Part shown: positions 1 to 9,410 of the stretch, piece after piece
Position numbering within the stretch: the stretch's first letter is position 1
Layout: each line of letters begins with the position of its first letter
Source of the DNA: Methylotenera versatilis 7
Lineage (GTDB): Bacteria; Pseudomonadota; Gammaproteobacteria; Burkholderiales; Methylophilaceae
Length of the DNA: 64,000 nucleotides
Direction of reading: 5' to 3'
Assembly: GCF_000799165.1 (NCBI RefSeq)
Contig: NZ_JUGF01000002.1
Span: 62,001-126,000 of the forward strand
Position numbers and translations under genes: made by a program
Notes under the pieces: generated by a model
Database searches by the model: none
Told to the model about the DNA's origin: nothing
The model's input: the letters and a program-made list of their open reading frames with translations, nothing else

Positions 1-373
1 TCAAACCCGCCCCCAACACGGCTGCGAATGCGATGGCCAATAAAATACCGGGGAAAGCTAAAAAAATATCGGTGATTTTCATCAAAACACGGTCCACTTT
101 TCCGCCGTAAAATCCTGCAATCAAGCCAATAGCAACGCCAATCGCCATGGTAATCACAGTAACGATGATTGCCACAAAAAATGAGACTTGTACCCCAGTT
201 AAGATACGCGCCAGAATATCGCGCCCCAAATCGTCTGCACCAAGTAAATGCTGCCGGCTTGGGCCTGACAATATCGCATCTAACTCAATGTGATTACCTT
301 GCAACCCGAAAGCATAGCCAGCCAGTACGGCAATCACCCAAAATAACAAAATGCTGATGGCGAAAGTTTTCAT
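1..373 (-). CDS. DppC-type peptide ABC transporter permease, partial (5' part)
   Basis: The frame stays open from an ATG at 373 to the window edge, giving about 124 residues with no stop, so the gene continues beyond position 1. The N-terminus has one membrane segment, followed by the family signature HLLGADDLGRDILARIL at about residues 42-58 and further membrane segments. This is the usual start of the second inner-membrane permease (DppC/OppC family) of peptide or nickel importers. Only one base separates it from the stop of the DppB-like permease upstream, so the two are co-transcribed and probably heterodimerise. The substrate cannot be read from the permease. The ATPase genes are presumably beyond the edge. 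Confidence 0.9.
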   Translation of the reverse strand, partial: MKTFAISILLFWVIAVLAGYAFGLQGNHIELDAILSGPSRQHLLGADDLGRDILARILTGVQVSFFVAIIVTVITMAIGVAIGLIAGFYGGKVDRVLMKITDIFLAFPGILLAIAFAAVLGAGL

Positions 374-374
374 G

Positions 375-1286
375 CTACGCCCCAAACTTCACTCTTGGGT
401 CGGCCAATCGGTATAAAACATCGGTAAATAAATTCACCGCAACATAGCTTAACGCCACAACTAGCACGCAGGCTTGCGTCACTGGATAGTCGCGCTTTTC
501 AATACTTTCTACCAGCAAACGCCCTATGCCGTCCCAACTGAAAATAGTTTCGGTGATGACAGTACCGGCTAATAAACTGCCCATTTGTAAGCCCACAATG
601 GTGATAATCGGTAACAAAGCTGCACGCAATGCGTGGCGGATAATCACGGTATTTTCGTTTAAACCCTTTGCACGCGCGGTACGAATAAAATCGTCATTCA
701 AAACTTCCAGCAAGCTGGTGCGAGTCATGCGCGTTAAAATCGCGCTTAAACCCAAACCCAAAGTCAGCGCCGGCAGAACAATAGACGTGCTGTCATCCAT
801 ACCGCTGACTGGAAACCAGCCTAGCCAAACCGCAAATAGCAGCATTAATAAAGGTCCCAACCAGAAAACCGGCATGGCAGATAAACGCACAGAAACAATA
901 GTGACGACAAAATCTTGCCAATGATTAGCTTTTAGAGCGGCAAATACGCCTAGGGGAATGCCAATAGCTAACCCGATAAAAAGTGATAAAACCGCAAGCT
1001 TAAGTGTCGCGGGATAGCGTGTTTTAATTAGTTCGATAATCGGCGTTTTGGTATGAATTGAATATCCTAAATCGCCTTGCGACAGCTTGGTTAAATAACT
1101 GCCAAATTGTTGTGCAAGCGGCTGATCTAAGCCCAAGTCTGTACGCAAAGCGGTTCTATCTGTCACGCTGGCGGATTCGCCCAACATCACTTCCACAGGG
1201 TCGCCTGGGACAAGATGAATCAACAGAAAAGTGAGCAGAAGTACACCGAAAACGACGGTGACAAAGTCAACAAAATGCTTAATCAT
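375..1286 (-). CDS. DppB-type peptide ABC transporter permease
   Basis: This 303-residue inner-membrane permease of the BPD_transp_1 type is of normal length for DppB/OppB. The N-terminus (MIKHFVDFVTVVFGVLLLTF) forms the first membrane segment and is followed by the LVPGDPVE motif typical of the family. About six membrane segments are visible. The cytoplasmic EAA-like loop is at about residues 190-215 (TRTSLLEVLNDDFIRTARAKG), where it would contact the ATPase. It overlaps the end of the YkuD-domain gene by 8 bases and is followed at once by the DppC partner, so it belongs to one operon with the binding lipoprotein. Transport of short peptides is inferred from the family. A nickel or other solute is possible. 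Confidence 0.9.
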   Translation of the reverse strand: MIKHFVDFVTVVFGVLLLTFLLIHLVPGDPVEVMLGESASVTDRTALRTDLGLDQPLAQQFGSYLTKLSQGDLGYSIHTKTPIIELIKTRYPATLKLAVLSLFIGLAIGIPLGVFAALKANHWQDFVVTIVSVRLSAMPVFWLGPLLMLLFAVWLGWFPVSGMDDSTSIVLPALTLGLGLSAILTRMTRTSLLEVLNDDFIRTARAKGLNENTVIIRHALRAALLPIITIVGLQMGSLLAGTVITETIFSWDGIGRLLVESIEKRDYPVTQACVLVVALSYVAVNLFTDVLYRLADPRVKFGA

Positions 1287-1761
1287 TGTGAATCAAAACA
1301 GTAGTGCCCGCCGACACTAAATCAAACAGTTCAACGATATCGCTATTGTGCATGCGCACGCAACCGTGCGAGCCAATCTTGCCCATTTCAGTACTATCCG
1401 GTGAGCCATGAATGTAGATATAGCGCTGCATGGTATCGACATTACCAAGGCGATTAAAGCCAATATCTAACCCACTTAACCACAAAATGCGTGTCAAAAT
1501 CCAATCGCGACTTGGAAACTCTGCCATTAACTCTGGCGTGCATATTTCGCCCGTTGGCCTACGCCCGACAAATACAGTATTTGGTGCGGCATTTACACCG
1601 ATTTTCGCGCGGACAATATGATTGCCTAACGGTGTGCAGCCGCTATTTTTCTCATTGCCAACACCATTGGCCGCAGTCGATATACTGTATTTGGCTTTTA
1701 CACCGCCAAAATTATCGAACAGCGTTAAGCTTTGTTTTTGAATAGATATTTCTATGCGCAT
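1279..1761 (-). CDS. YkuD-domain protein without signal peptide (L,D-transpeptidase fold; possible cytoplasmic L,D-carboxypeptidase)
   Basis: This 160-residue protein is almost entirely a YkuD catalytic domain. The signature HGS at 118-120 and SHGCVR at 131-136 provides the catalytic His and Cys134. The N-terminus (MRIEISIQKQSLTLFDN) starts directly with the first domain strand and has no signal peptide or membrane anchor, so the protein is probably cytoplasmic. Known YkuD enzymes in the cytoplasm (the LdcV/ElsL type) trim the terminal D-Ala from murein tetrapeptides during recycling, whereas classical L,D-transpeptidases are periplasmic. Its place between a peptide-binding lipoprotein and its permeases fits a murein-peptide recycling role. 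The carboxypeptidase assignment is inference; the fold is clear. Confidence 0.85.
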   Translation of the reverse strand: MRIEISIQKQSLTLFDNFGGVKAKYSISTAANGVGNEKNSGCTPLGNHIVRAKIGVNAAPNTVFVGRRPTGEICTPELMAEFPSRDWILTRILWLSGLDIGFNRLGNVDTMQRYIYIHGSPDSTEMGKIGSHGCVRMHNSDIVELFDLVSAGTTVLIHND

Positions 1762-1766
1762 ATTGT

Positions 1767-3266
1767 TTATTGTAACTGAGCTTTTTGTTGCTGAGTTTGC
1801 AATGATTGTCTGGTAATCGTGATTAAGTCATCCCAATTACCGTCAGGCTTAGGTGCATAATTTTTAATGTCTTTACGCGTCGCTGCAAACTGGCCTTCGT
1901 ACCATAAGGGAATATAAGGCAATTGTTGATAGATACGCTGCGTTGCAGCAGGCCAGTTCTCATTTGCGAGTAAGGCATCTAATTCTGCATCGGTATAATG
2001 TCCGCGATTAAAACCGTTTGGTGGAAAACTTTGCGAACCCAGCGCTTTTACATAAATTTCTGGCGTTTTAATGCCCACCCAAGTAAGGCCGAATAATTGA
2101 AAGTTGCCCTGCTTAACATCCTCAAAAAATGTACCCCAATCCAAACTTTTGATTTCCAATTGAATGCCAGCAGGCTGCATTTGCGCTTGCATAATGGTGG
2201 CAAAGCGCACACGCTGCGCATCGGTTGAGGTTTTGTACACCAGTTTTAACGGCAATTGAATACCCGCTTCAGTTAATAACTGCTTAGACAATACAGGATT
2301 ATAAGCATAAGGCTGCATTGTTGGACTTAATGCATTGGTGTAATGTTCTGGCGGCAAAATCACCCCAGCAATACGCGTATTGGGAACCATCACTTGCTGG
2401 ATAATCGCATTGGAATCAATCGCATGCGCAATGGCTTGACGGACTTTTATATTTTCCAAAAGCGGATCTTGCATATTTAAACCCATATAGGAAAAATTTG
2501 CGCCTTTAACCGTATTAACTTCTACCTCTGGTTTGGTTTGCAGATATTTCACCAGTTCTGGTGGTAAATCGCCCTGCAATAAATCCACTTCACCGCGTAG
2601 CAGCTTTAGCACGCGTACCGTTGGATCTTTTACTTCAACAAGGCTGATTTTCTGATTATCGTTTACGCGACTTAAAGTGAGTTTGTTTTGCCATGACACA
2701 AATTTTAGCGCGCCATTACCAATTGGGTGATGCGAAAAATCATGCTTTTTTATAATTAAGTCTTGCGGCAGAATGCCGATAATCAGCTTGGCCGGAAAAT
2801 TCCTATCTGGCTGATTCAATTCAAATAAAATCGTTTCGTCATCCAACACTTGTATGCTTTGAATATTCGCAAACTCTGCCGCTTGCGCTGAATCTTTTAA
2901 CCGCACCAAAGAATCGTAAGTGACTTTTACATCCTGCGCAGTTAGTCTCTTTTTATGATGAAATTTTGCGCGCTGATGATTTAAGACAAAGCGATATTGG
3001 GTTGGGTTAACCTGCACCCAAGTAGCTAAACTGGGTATTGGTTTGGCGTTTGCATCAAAATCCACTAGGCTTTGGTAAATCAAACGATTCACCCGTGCAG
3101 ATGCGGCATCGGTTGCATAACGCGGGTCGAGGTTAAGCGGCGCTTGCGCCATTGCAAAATTGATTTCCGCATATGGCGCAGGCTTTTGACAAGCCGCTAA
3201 AAACAGCGCTAAAAGTGTGATGAAAACACTGATTTTAAAACGACTGCTTTTAATGGATTTAAGCAT
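1767..3266 (-). CDS. Family 5 extracellular solute-binding lipoprotein (peptide ABC transporter)
   Basis: This 499-residue periplasmic binding protein is of the DppA/OppA type (SBP_bac_5). The N-terminus has a lipoprotein signal ending in LAAC with the lipidated Cys at 26. Early in the mature part is the family signature region ([15 protein letters not shown]), followed by the usual [11 protein letters not shown] and [18 protein letters not shown] stretches. The length is normal. It overlaps the end of rlmD by 8 bases and is followed by the YkuD protein and the DppB/DppC permeases. It should deliver a peptide-like ligand to those permeases; the ligand itself cannot be read, though murein peptide is suggested by the YkuD neighbour. 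Confidence 0.9.
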   Translation of the reverse strand: MLKSIKSSRFKISVFITLLALFLAACQKPAPYAEINFAMAQAPLNLDPRYATDAASARVNRLIYQSLVDFDANAKPIPSLATWVQVNPTQYRFVLNHQRAKFHHKKRLTAQDVKVTYDSLVRLKDSAQAAEFANIQSIQVLDDETILFELNQPDRNFPAKLIIGILPQDLIIKKHDFSHHPIGNGALKFVSWQNKLTLSRVNDNQKISLVEVKDPTVRVLKLLRGEVDLLQGDLPPELVKYLQTKPEVEVNTVKGANFSYMGLNMQDPLLENIKVRQAIAHAIDSNAIIQQVMVPNTRIAGVILPPEHYTNALSPTMQPYAYNPVLSKQLLTEAGIQLPLKLVYKTSTDAQRVRFATIMQAQMQPAGIQLEIKSLDWGTFFEDVKQGNFQLFGLTWVGIKTPEIYVKALGSQSFPPNGFNRGHYTDAELDALLANENWPAATQRIYQQLPYIPLWYEGQFAATRKDIKNYAPKPDGNWDDLITITRQSLQTQQQKAQLQ

Positions 3267-4626
3267 TCAACTCAAACAGCGCAATCGATTCCACATGTGC
3301 CGTGTGCGAAAACATATTGATAACGCCGGCCGCTTTAAGCGTATAACCCTTTTCATTCACCAGCACGCCGGCATCGCGTGCCAAAGTGGCAGGGTTACAC
3401 GAAACATACACAATGGTTTGCGGGCTATTGCTGGCGCCCAGTGACTTAATCAGTTCAAATGCGCCATCGCGTGGCGGGTCAACCAGCCATTTATCAAAGC
3501 GGCCCAAACCAGTTAACGCTTCAGGTGTCATTTTAAACAAATCGGCCACACCAAATGTTGCGTTTTGAATCTGGTTAAGTGCTGCGCTTTCATTGGCGCG
3601 TTCAACCAGATTCGCCAAACCTTCTAATCCTAATACAGACGCACCACTGCGTGCAATAGGCAATGTAAAGTTGCCTATGCCACAAAAGAAATCGGCAATT
3701 TTTTCGTGCGTCTGCGGTTTTAATAACTGCATGGCACGCCGAATCATCACTTGGTTAATTTGCGGATTCACTTGCGTAAACTCATTCGGCTTAAACGGAT
3801 AAGTTAAATCAAATTCCGGCAAGCTGTATTGCAATTGGGGAATTGCTGACTGCTCAGTATTCAGCGGCCAAAACGGTTTAATCGTGTCAGGGCCTTTGGT
3901 TTGCGTCCACACTTGCACATGGTGTTTGTCAGCAAAGGCTTTAAATGTCGCTTCATCATCAAGACTTAACGCATCCATGATGCGAAAAATCAGCACTATC
4001 ACTTTATTTTCACCGACGGCCAATTCAATTTGCGGCAATTTATCGCGAATACTCAACTGCACAATCATCTGCTGTAAAGGTGCGATCAGCGCCGACACTT
4101 CTGGCACCAACACCTCACACGAATTCATATCTGCCACATAACGTGTGGCTTTTTCGTTAAAACCCACTAGCACGCGCTGTTTTTTTTCTACATATTTAAC
4201 GCTTAAGCGCGCTTTATGCCGATAACCCCAAGTTGGGCCGTATAAAGGCGGCAGCATATTTTCAGGTTTTACCTTGCCAATATGCCACAAATCATTTTCC
4301 AGCAGCCGCTGTTTCGCCGCCACTTGGGCGTTAATATCCAAATGCTGCAATTTGCAGCCGCCGCATAAACCGAAATGTGGGCATTTTGGTATCACACGCT
4401 GATTACTTTGTTTGCTAACAGAAATGGTATTTGCCACTTCGTAGCTGGGCTTGATATGCTGTGATTGGTAAGTTACACGCTCATTCGACAGCGCACCATC
4501 AATAAAAACAGTTTTACCATCCACATGCGCAACACCGCGCCCTTCTTGATCAAGTGACTCAATAATGGCTGGTAAAATAGGATTTTCTGCAGGGTTTCTA
4601 AAGGCTTTTTGACGGTTTCTTCTCAT
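3259..4626 (-). CDS. rlmD: 23S rRNA (uracil-1939-C5)-methyltransferase RlmD
   Basis: This 455-residue SAM-dependent RNA methyltransferase is of the RlmD/RumA type. A TRAM domain at about residues 17-75 binds RNA. Cysteines 82, 88 and 91 ([10 protein letters not shown]) plus one in MNSCEVL are the expected four ligands of a 4Fe-4S cluster. The C-terminal Rossmann domain has the SAM loop [12 protein letters not shown] and the catalytic-Cys motif [12 protein letters not shown]. It methylates U1939 of 23S rRNA in the cytoplasm. It is the first gene of the minus-strand operon and overlaps the peptide-binding lipoprotein gene. The basic N-terminus (MRRNRQK) supports the chosen start. Confidence 0.95.
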   Translation of the reverse strand: MRRNRQKAFRNPAENPILPAIIESLDQEGRGVAHVDGKTVFIDGALSNERVTYQSQHIKPSYEVANTISVSKQSNQRVIPKCPHFGLCGGCKLQHLDINAQVAAKQRLLENDLWHIGKVKPENMLPPLYGPTWGYRHKARLSVKYVEKKQRVLVGFNEKATRYVADMNSCEVLVPEVSALIAPLQQMIVQLSIRDKLPQIELAVGENKVIVLIFRIMDALSLDDEATFKAFADKHHVQVWTQTKGPDTIKPFWPLNTEQSAIPQLQYSLPEFDLTYPFKPNEFTQVNPQINQVMIRRAMQLLKPQTHEKIADFFCGIGNFTLPIARSGASVLGLEGLANLVERANESAALNQIQNATFGVADLFKMTPEALTGLGRFDKWLVDPPRDGAFELIKSLGASNSPQTIVYVSCNPATLARDAGVLVNEKGYTLKAAGVINMFSHTAHVESIALFELNA

Positions 4627-4886
4627 AAGGCAATTTTACCGTAACGCTAGCACCAGAGGAAACTGCATTTACATTTAAGCTGCCTTTCAGCCGATATCAT
4701 CAAACCAATTAGTTATGAATATTAGTTAAGCTAATTAATTTACGTACGAATTATTCACTCAAATCTTTAGCACGGATTAATGACGAGAGTTAACGTTTTA
4801 ATCTAAACACTAAGTCATAATCACCACAGATATACCGTTCAGTATATATTTATTATTTAACACGATTAAAAGGGAGAATAAACTTT

Positions 4887-5363
4887 ATGAAATCTTTATT
4901 ATTAAGCGCAATAATATTTGCTTTTTCTGGTTATGCATTAGCACAAGATAAGATTGAGCGTATGAGTGCGGTCGAGATGAAATCATTCACGCCAGCAACA
5001 GTTGAATGGAAAGACGAGGCAATACTGCCAAAAGGCGCTAAAAGCGCTATTTTGTTAGGTGACCCAAGCAAGGCAGGTGTATTTATTGCATGGCTGAAAT
5101 TTCCTGCAAATTATCCAATTCCACCACATACTCATCCATATACGGAAGTAATTACCGTCCTTAAGGGACAGCTGGGAAATGGCATGGGTGAAAAGTTTGA
5201 CAAAAGTAAAGGCGAAATATTAAACGCTGGCTCTAGTTTTGTATTGCCTACTGGTCACACTCATTATGTCTGGACGACGGATGAAGAAACGATTGTCGAG
5301 CTTATTGCTACTGGTCCTTGGGGCATTACGTATACCAATCCCAAAGATGACCCACGTAAGTGA
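4887..5363 (+). CDS. Exported cupin-domain protein
   Basis: This 158-residue protein has a signal peptide ending at ALAQ (about residue 20) and a single cupin barrel. The cupin metal ligands are visible as His81, His83 and Glu87 (HTHPYTE) in motif 1 and one or two histidines at 124-126 (GHTH) in motif 2. A metal-binding periplasmic protein is therefore likely, but the reaction cannot be told. The start is supported by a strong ribosome binding site (AAAGGGAG) about a dozen bases upstream. It stands alone between oppositely oriented genes. Similar small secreted cupins are often listed only as cupin proteins. Confidence 0.85.
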   Translation: MKSLLLSAIIFAFSGYALAQDKIERMSAVEMKSFTPATVEWKDEAILPKGAKSAILLGDPSKAGVFIAWLKFPANYPIPPHTHPYTEVITVLKGQLGNGMGEKFDKSKGEILNAGSSFVLPTGHTHYVWTTDEETIVELIATGPWGITYTNPKDDPRK

Positions 5364-5411
5364 AATCTATTACGCTTCTGCTATCTGCAATAGACTGAGA
5401 GATTGTTAGTC

Positions 5412-5455
5412 ATTACTATTTAATCAAGCTGAATTGGTTTTGGTTAAATAGTAAT
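5412..5455. terminator. Possible convergent terminator hairpin
   Basis: A perfect 12-base inverted repeat (ATTACTATTTAA at 5412-5423 and its complement at 5444-5455) with a 20-base loop lies between the convergent cupin and exonuclease genes. The right arm lies within the last codons of the exonuclease gene. It is AT-rich and followed by CTTTT on the plus strand. Termination is inferred from position. Confidence 0.4.
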
Positions 5456-6239
5456 CTTTTGTGATTTCAACCCACGCCGCTAAAAACTCACTCCAATGAG
5501 GTGCGCTATAACCGTTTAAGGTTTCGCGCACTATTTTTATTTCCGCCTCGTATTCAGACTTACTTAAATGCCCGCGCATCAGTTGAAAGCGCAAATAGAC
5601 CAAATGTGTATTGGCCACATCGGTTTCGCAATAATTGCGAATCTCTTCGATTTTTCCAGCCTTAAATGCATCCCACACTTTACTGCCATCCATCCCCAGC
5701 TTACCCGGGAAGCCGCATAATTTAGCCAGATCATCCAAGGGCGCATTGGCACGTGCATTGTATAAAGCCAGCAAATCCATTAAATCCAGATGCCGCATGT
5801 GATAGCGACTAATATAGTTATTCCATTTGAAATCTTTGTTGTCATCGCCCAAATCCCAATAGCGCGGCGCGACCACGTTGTTGATCATGGCGCGATAATG
5901 CAATACGGGCAAATCAAAACCGCTACCGTTCCAGGAGATAATTTGCGGCATATATTTTTCAACGCCGTCAAAAAAACGCTGGATGATTTCAGCTTCCGTA
6001 GAATCAGCATCGCCAAGTGTCCATACCTTAAAATGATTGCCTTCCCGCAAGGCGCAAGAAATCGCACATATTTTATGCTGATGCAAAGGCAAAAACTCGC
6101 TACCGTTATGCTGGCGCCGCTGATGCAAAGCAATATTGGCGACATCTTCATCTGAAACGTCTGCAGGCAATTCCAGCAAAGCGCGCAAGCCAGCGGTATC
6201 TGGAATCGTTTCGATATCAAAAACGAGGGTTGGGGTCAT
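5424..6239 (-). CDS. Predicted 3'-5' exonuclease related to the PolB proofreading domain
   Basis: This 271-residue DEDD-superfamily protein is of the type described as the PolB-related predicted exonuclease. Exo I is visible at the N-terminus as VFDIETIPD (Asp8, Glu10). Exo II appears as SWNGSGFDLPVL, and Exo III as YCETDVANTHLVYL, giving the four acidic metal ligands. No polymerase domain follows, so it is a free-standing 3'-5' exonuclease acting on DNA or RNA in the cytoplasm. It lies 10 bases downstream of the DUF4124 gene and may be the last gene of that operon. The physiological substrate is unknown. Confidence 0.85.
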   Translation of the reverse strand: MTPTLVFDIETIPDTAGLRALLELPADVSDEDVANIALHQRRQHNGSEFLPLHQHKICAISCALREGNHFKVWTLGDADSTEAEIIQRFFDGVEKYMPQIISWNGSGFDLPVLHYRAMINNVVAPRYWDLGDDNKDFKWNNYISRYHMRHLDLMDLLALYNARANAPLDDLAKLCGFPGKLGMDGSKVWDAFKAGKIEEIRNYCETDVANTHLVYLRFQLMRGHLSKSEYEAEIKIVRETLNGYSAPHWSEFLAAWVEITKDYYLTKTNSA

Positions 6240-6249
6240 GTCAAACTCT

Positions 6250-6675
6250 TTATCTGCCAGTGTTGCAAGCAGGCTGCTGAATTGCTGTACATCTTTTTAC
6301 ACCCTCTTCATTGATACCACCGCGGACATTTCTGTATTGCGCAAAGCAATCTTGGCTTTCTTTATATTGTTGCATTTGCACTTCACAACTCTCTTCCGTC
6401 AAATTTTTTGGTGCAGGAACCTCTAATACAACAGGCTTAACCTGCTCAGGATTATCAGCTTGGCTATTATTGCTATCGCTAATTTTTGGCACAGCTGGCG
6501 GGGAAATGACATTTTCCTTAATCTCAACTGGAATTGCTTTATGTTTATACTTTGAAGGAACTGAGTCGCCATAGTTTTTGACACCTTTATCGTCTATCCA
6601 TTCATATGTTTCTGCTTGGCTAACAACAACGTAAATCAAGCCTAAAGCTAACAATAAAAACTGTTTAATATGCAT
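6250..6675 (-). CDS. Exported DUF4124-domain protein
   Basis: This 141-residue protein has a signal peptide (MHIKQFLLLALGLIYVVVSQA) followed at once by the DUF4124 signature, TYEWIDDKGVKNYGDSVPS. The domain is common in proteobacterial envelope proteins and has no assigned function. The middle is a Pro- and Asn-rich linker. The C-terminal part has three cysteines (SCEV, DCFAQ, RCTAI) plus a fourth in PACNTGR, probably in disulfides. It lies between the YdbL-like gene and the exonuclease gene on the same strand. Confidence 0.8.
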   Translation of the reverse strand: MHIKQFLLLALGLIYVVVSQAETYEWIDDKGVKNYGDSVPSKYKHKAIPVEIKENVISPPAVPKISDSNNSQADNPEQVKPVVLEVPAPKNLTEESCEVQMQQYKESQDCFAQYRNVRGGINEEGVKRCTAIQQPACNTGR

Positions 6676-6771
6676 TTTCTATACCTTACATTATGGTTAA
6701 AAGACTATGACTAAAATCCAGTTATCTTGTATTTTATAGATATTAAATTTTGTACAACTATTTAGCTAAGG

Positions 6772-7191
6772 TTATTTTTTTACCCAAGTACCTGCGCTTT
6801 GGTAATACCAGCCGCTTTGCGCTTTATCGACCCAGCGGTTTGCAAAAGTACTGCGTATTTCACCCGCCCATTCCGGGTGGCCATTACCTGCAGCAATTTC
6901 TTTGTAGAGCGCATTACGGTCACTATTTTCAGCCGCAACCAAACTATTAATTCCACCTCGATCTTTCAATGGCACTGCTGTCGCATCGCGCACGGCAATC
7001 AAGCCATCGGCAGTTAAGCCTACCGCGCCACTGTTGTAATGTGGGTTTAATTGTGCGTGCCGCGCTTGCATGCTGTTTTTGATGGCAGAAATAGCGGGCG
7101 TATTCACATCTAAATCAGCCGCTGCATTTACCCAACTGCTACTGAATAATGTGATGAGTATCAAGCTAAATGTAGTGATGAGTTTTTTCAT
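6772..7191 (-). CDS. ydbL: YdbL family protein (DUF1318)
   Basis: This 139-residue exported protein has a signal peptide ending near SSWVNA. The mature part is a DUF1318/YdbL domain: helices with ISAIKNSMQARHAQL, the typical GLTADGLIAVRD segment, and a C-terminal WAGEIRSTFANRWVDKAQSGWYYQ stretch. In enterobacteria ydbL follows ydbH and ynbE, and the three act in phospholipid transport between inner and outer membranes, with YdbL as a small periplasmic helper. The same order is seen here on the minus strand, which supports the call. Confidence 0.85.
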   Translation of the reverse strand: MKKLITTFSLILITLFSSSWVNAAADLDVNTPAISAIKNSMQARHAQLNPHYNSGAVGLTADGLIAVRDATAVPLKDRGGINSLVAAENSDRNALYKEIAAGNGHPEWAGEIRSTFANRWVDKAQSGWYYQSAGTWVKK

Positions 7192-7243
7192 GGTGCTTCC
7201 TTAAGATTTAAGAGCTTTTGTTTGTATTCTGGCGTTATATCGA

Positions 7244-7453
7244 TTAACTAGCAGGCGCATCAACAGGTTTAGCAGGTGTTTCTTCACCTGGTTTAAGTTG
7301 CCATACGTCATCAATAATCTTGTCTGCGGCTTTTTCTGCGGCAGCGGCAGGAAAGTAAATATTAATGGTGACGCAAGCGGGTATTAATACGATTAATGCC
7401 GCGATAGTTAACGTGCCAGAAGTTAACATATTAGTCATGCCTGTTTTTTTCAT
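7244..7453 (-). CDS. Small lipoprotein in the YnbE position
   Basis: This small protein has 69 residues from the preferred ATG at 7453, which has a TTAGGA ribosome binding site 8-9 bases upstream. An upstream start at 7495 is possible but lacks such a site. It has a hydrophobic N-terminus ending in a lipobox-like IPAC, then VTINIYFPAAAAEKAADKII and a proline-rich tail. The VTINIYFP stretch right after the Cys resembles the beta-strand-forming segment of YnbE, which links YdbH to the outer membrane. Lying between the ydbH-like and ydbL-like genes, it is best read as the YnbE equivalent. The rest of the protein differs from the enterobacterial form as I remember it, so no symbol is given. Confidence 0.7.
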   Translation of the reverse strand: MKKTGMTNMLTSGTLTIAALIVLIPACVTINIYFPAAAAEKAADKIIDDVWQLKPGEETPAKPVDAPAS

Positions 7454-7501
7454 TGTTTTAATCCTAATTAATTCGAGATTTTTGTCATTAACCAAGTAGC
7501 T

Positions 7502-9394
7502 TTAATCAACAATCATTTTGCTATTGCTATCCGTAATACGTTTAATTCTACCAAGCAAATCTTGCAAACTGACTTTTTGCGTGTAGCCGTTAACATTAAC
7601 CGACGGAATACCTTTCCCTTTAACGATAACGTACCCTGTTGGCGTTGACTCCACACCGCCCATTTCGCAAACATCTTGCCTTAATTTACAGCTTAAGCCT
7701 ATTTTATCGTAATTAAATTCTTTAAAAAATCGCAAAAAAGTCCGCTGTAAAGCCGCCGCCGTGCCTTCACCGCCCAAAGCGGTAATATTTTCTACCGCAC
7801 GTTGCGATATTTTTTTTAACTGCTTGCCTTCACTGGTTTGAATCGACGCATCCAGATGCACTGGCTTCCAGTTTTCCAGTAACATATCTTTCACATCGCC
7901 ATCCAGCTTGCCTTCAATCGCGCCAAAACTAAAGGTGCGAGTTAAATCACCCATATCCAGATTACGCATCTGCAAATCCGCATGCAAGCGCGGCACTACG
8001 CCCAGCGGATCATCTATTTTCAGATTATTCATGCTAATCGTGCCGTTAAATGCGTTAAAGGTCATCGCACCATCCATGCTCAGTTGCTTATAGGCATACG
8101 TCACCAATGGCACCTGGCCAGAAATCTGCCCTTTCATCACGGGCCAACCCAGCGCTTTGCTGAACTCACTCAAGGTAATGGGAATTAAATCCATGCGTAG
8201 ATGCCAGGCCCAACTGTCTGCCAATCGCACGGCAGACACATCATATAAATTCAGCGCACCATCTAGAACAGGCAGATTTAACTGCGGCGCTGTGAGTGAA
8301 AATCGGTTGATTTCTGCGCTTAACTTGGTTTCGCGCAAAGGCAATCTGAGCAAATGTCCACTTTTGTACGCCAATTGCAGATTTTTGGGCTCATCGTAAT
8401 CCCAAGGAATATGTGCATTGATATGGCTGAAAGCAAATTTGCCATTTTTATCTTCAATATTGGCATCGCGCAGATTCAATTCAAAACTGGTCGGCGCTAG
8501 ATTTTTAATCTCAAACTGCCAATCTGCTTTGCCTGAAACATCCATATTGCCAAAAGCCGTCTTTTGCGCCATCGGCTTTAAAAAAACTGCGTACAATCCT
8601 GTAAAATCCACATCTTTTGCACTTACTCGCACATCTTCCACCACTTTTGTCTTGGTATTAATTGTGGCGGTCGCACTCATTTCTCCCACTTCATTCACCA
8701 GCAAACTGGCATTTTGAATATTCAGAACATCTTGCTTAAACGTGCCGTTGATTTCAAACGTATTACCCGCTTTACCAAAGTAAAACGGCTGCCAGAACAA
8801 CTCACCCGCATTCCAGCTAATTAAGCCATTCCACAACCAAGTTTGACTTAAATTACTTTTTTTAGCCGCCATTTTAATCTGGCCAGTTAAGTTTTCACCT
8901 GCGTGCAAACCAGACGCATCGCTAAAATTGGCGCCATTAAATGCGATACTCAGTGAAAAATCTGACGGGTAACTAACAAAATCAACTGAAAAAGGCGCAT
9001 TAATTTGTTTGGATAAGAACCGACCGTTTAAGCACTGCGCCTGGCCAATTTTCTCAGTCAAAAATTGACCGCATTTCAAGTCGAAATGGTCAAATTCTTT
9101 TTCATTGGTGGGTTTAAGGTCGGCATTTAAAATCAGCGCAGCTTGTGCGCCTTTTAAGTCAACCTGGAATTGAGCGTTTTTAAGTTGCCCAATAGGTGCA
9201 TCAACTGCTTCTACAGTGATTTGAATACTAGAAATCGCATGCGCTGGCATGCTGAAAAAAGCAATCAAAAAAAATAGCTTAATTAATCGAAAAACGCAGA
9301 CTTTTAAATGAGGCAAAGCGGAAAGTAAAAAATCGGACGCAGCATATGAATTAATATGTAAGGACGCACTTTTTGCTTTGCAACGCAGCATCAT
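7502..9394 (-). CDS. ydbH: YdbH-like AsmA-superfamily envelope protein
   Basis: This protein has about 630 residues from the ATG at 9394; the open frame reaches 9472 inside cysM, but the later start just after the cysM stop is preferred. A hydrophobic N-terminal anchor (FRLIKLFFLIAFFSMPAHA) is followed by a long beta-rich region and ends with a DUF3971/YdbH-type C-terminus containing GKGIPSVNVNGYTQKVSLQDLLGRI. YdbH is an inner-membrane-anchored, bridge-like protein that, with TamB and YhdP, moves phospholipids to the outer membrane. It is shorter than enterobacterial YdbH (about 880 residues). The downstream YnbE-like and YdbL-like genes support the assignment. The exact start is uncertain because no good ribosome binding site is visible. 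Confidence 0.8.
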   Translation of the reverse strand: MMLRCKAKSASLHINSYAASDFLLSALPHLKVCVFRLIKLFFLIAFFSMPAHAISSIQITVEAVDAPIGQLKNAQFQVDLKGAQAALILNADLKPTNEKEFDHFDLKCGQFLTEKIGQAQCLNGRFLSKQINAPFSVDFVSYPSDFSLSIAFNGANFSDASGLHAGENLTGQIKMAAKKSNLSQTWLWNGLISWNAGELFWQPFYFGKAGNTFEINGTFKQDVLNIQNASLLVNEVGEMSATATINTKTKVVEDVRVSAKDVDFTGLYAVFLKPMAQKTAFGNMDVSGKADWQFEIKNLAPTSFELNLRDANIEDKNGKFAFSHINAHIPWDYDEPKNLQLAYKSGHLLRLPLRETKLSAEINRFSLTAPQLNLPVLDGALNLYDVSAVRLADSWAWHLRMDLIPITLSEFSKALGWPVMKGQISGQVPLVTYAYKQLSMDGAMTFNAFNGTISMNNLKIDDPLGVVPRLHADLQMRNLDMGDLTRTFSFGAIEGKLDGDVKDMLLENWKPVHLDASIQTSEGKQLKKISQRAVENITALGGEGTAAALQRTFLRFFKEFNYDKIGLSCKLRQDVCEMGGVESTPTGYVIVKGKGIPSVNVNGYTQKVSLQDLLGRIKRITDSNSKMIVD

Positions 9395-9410
9395 GACGAA
9401 GTATGCGTTT

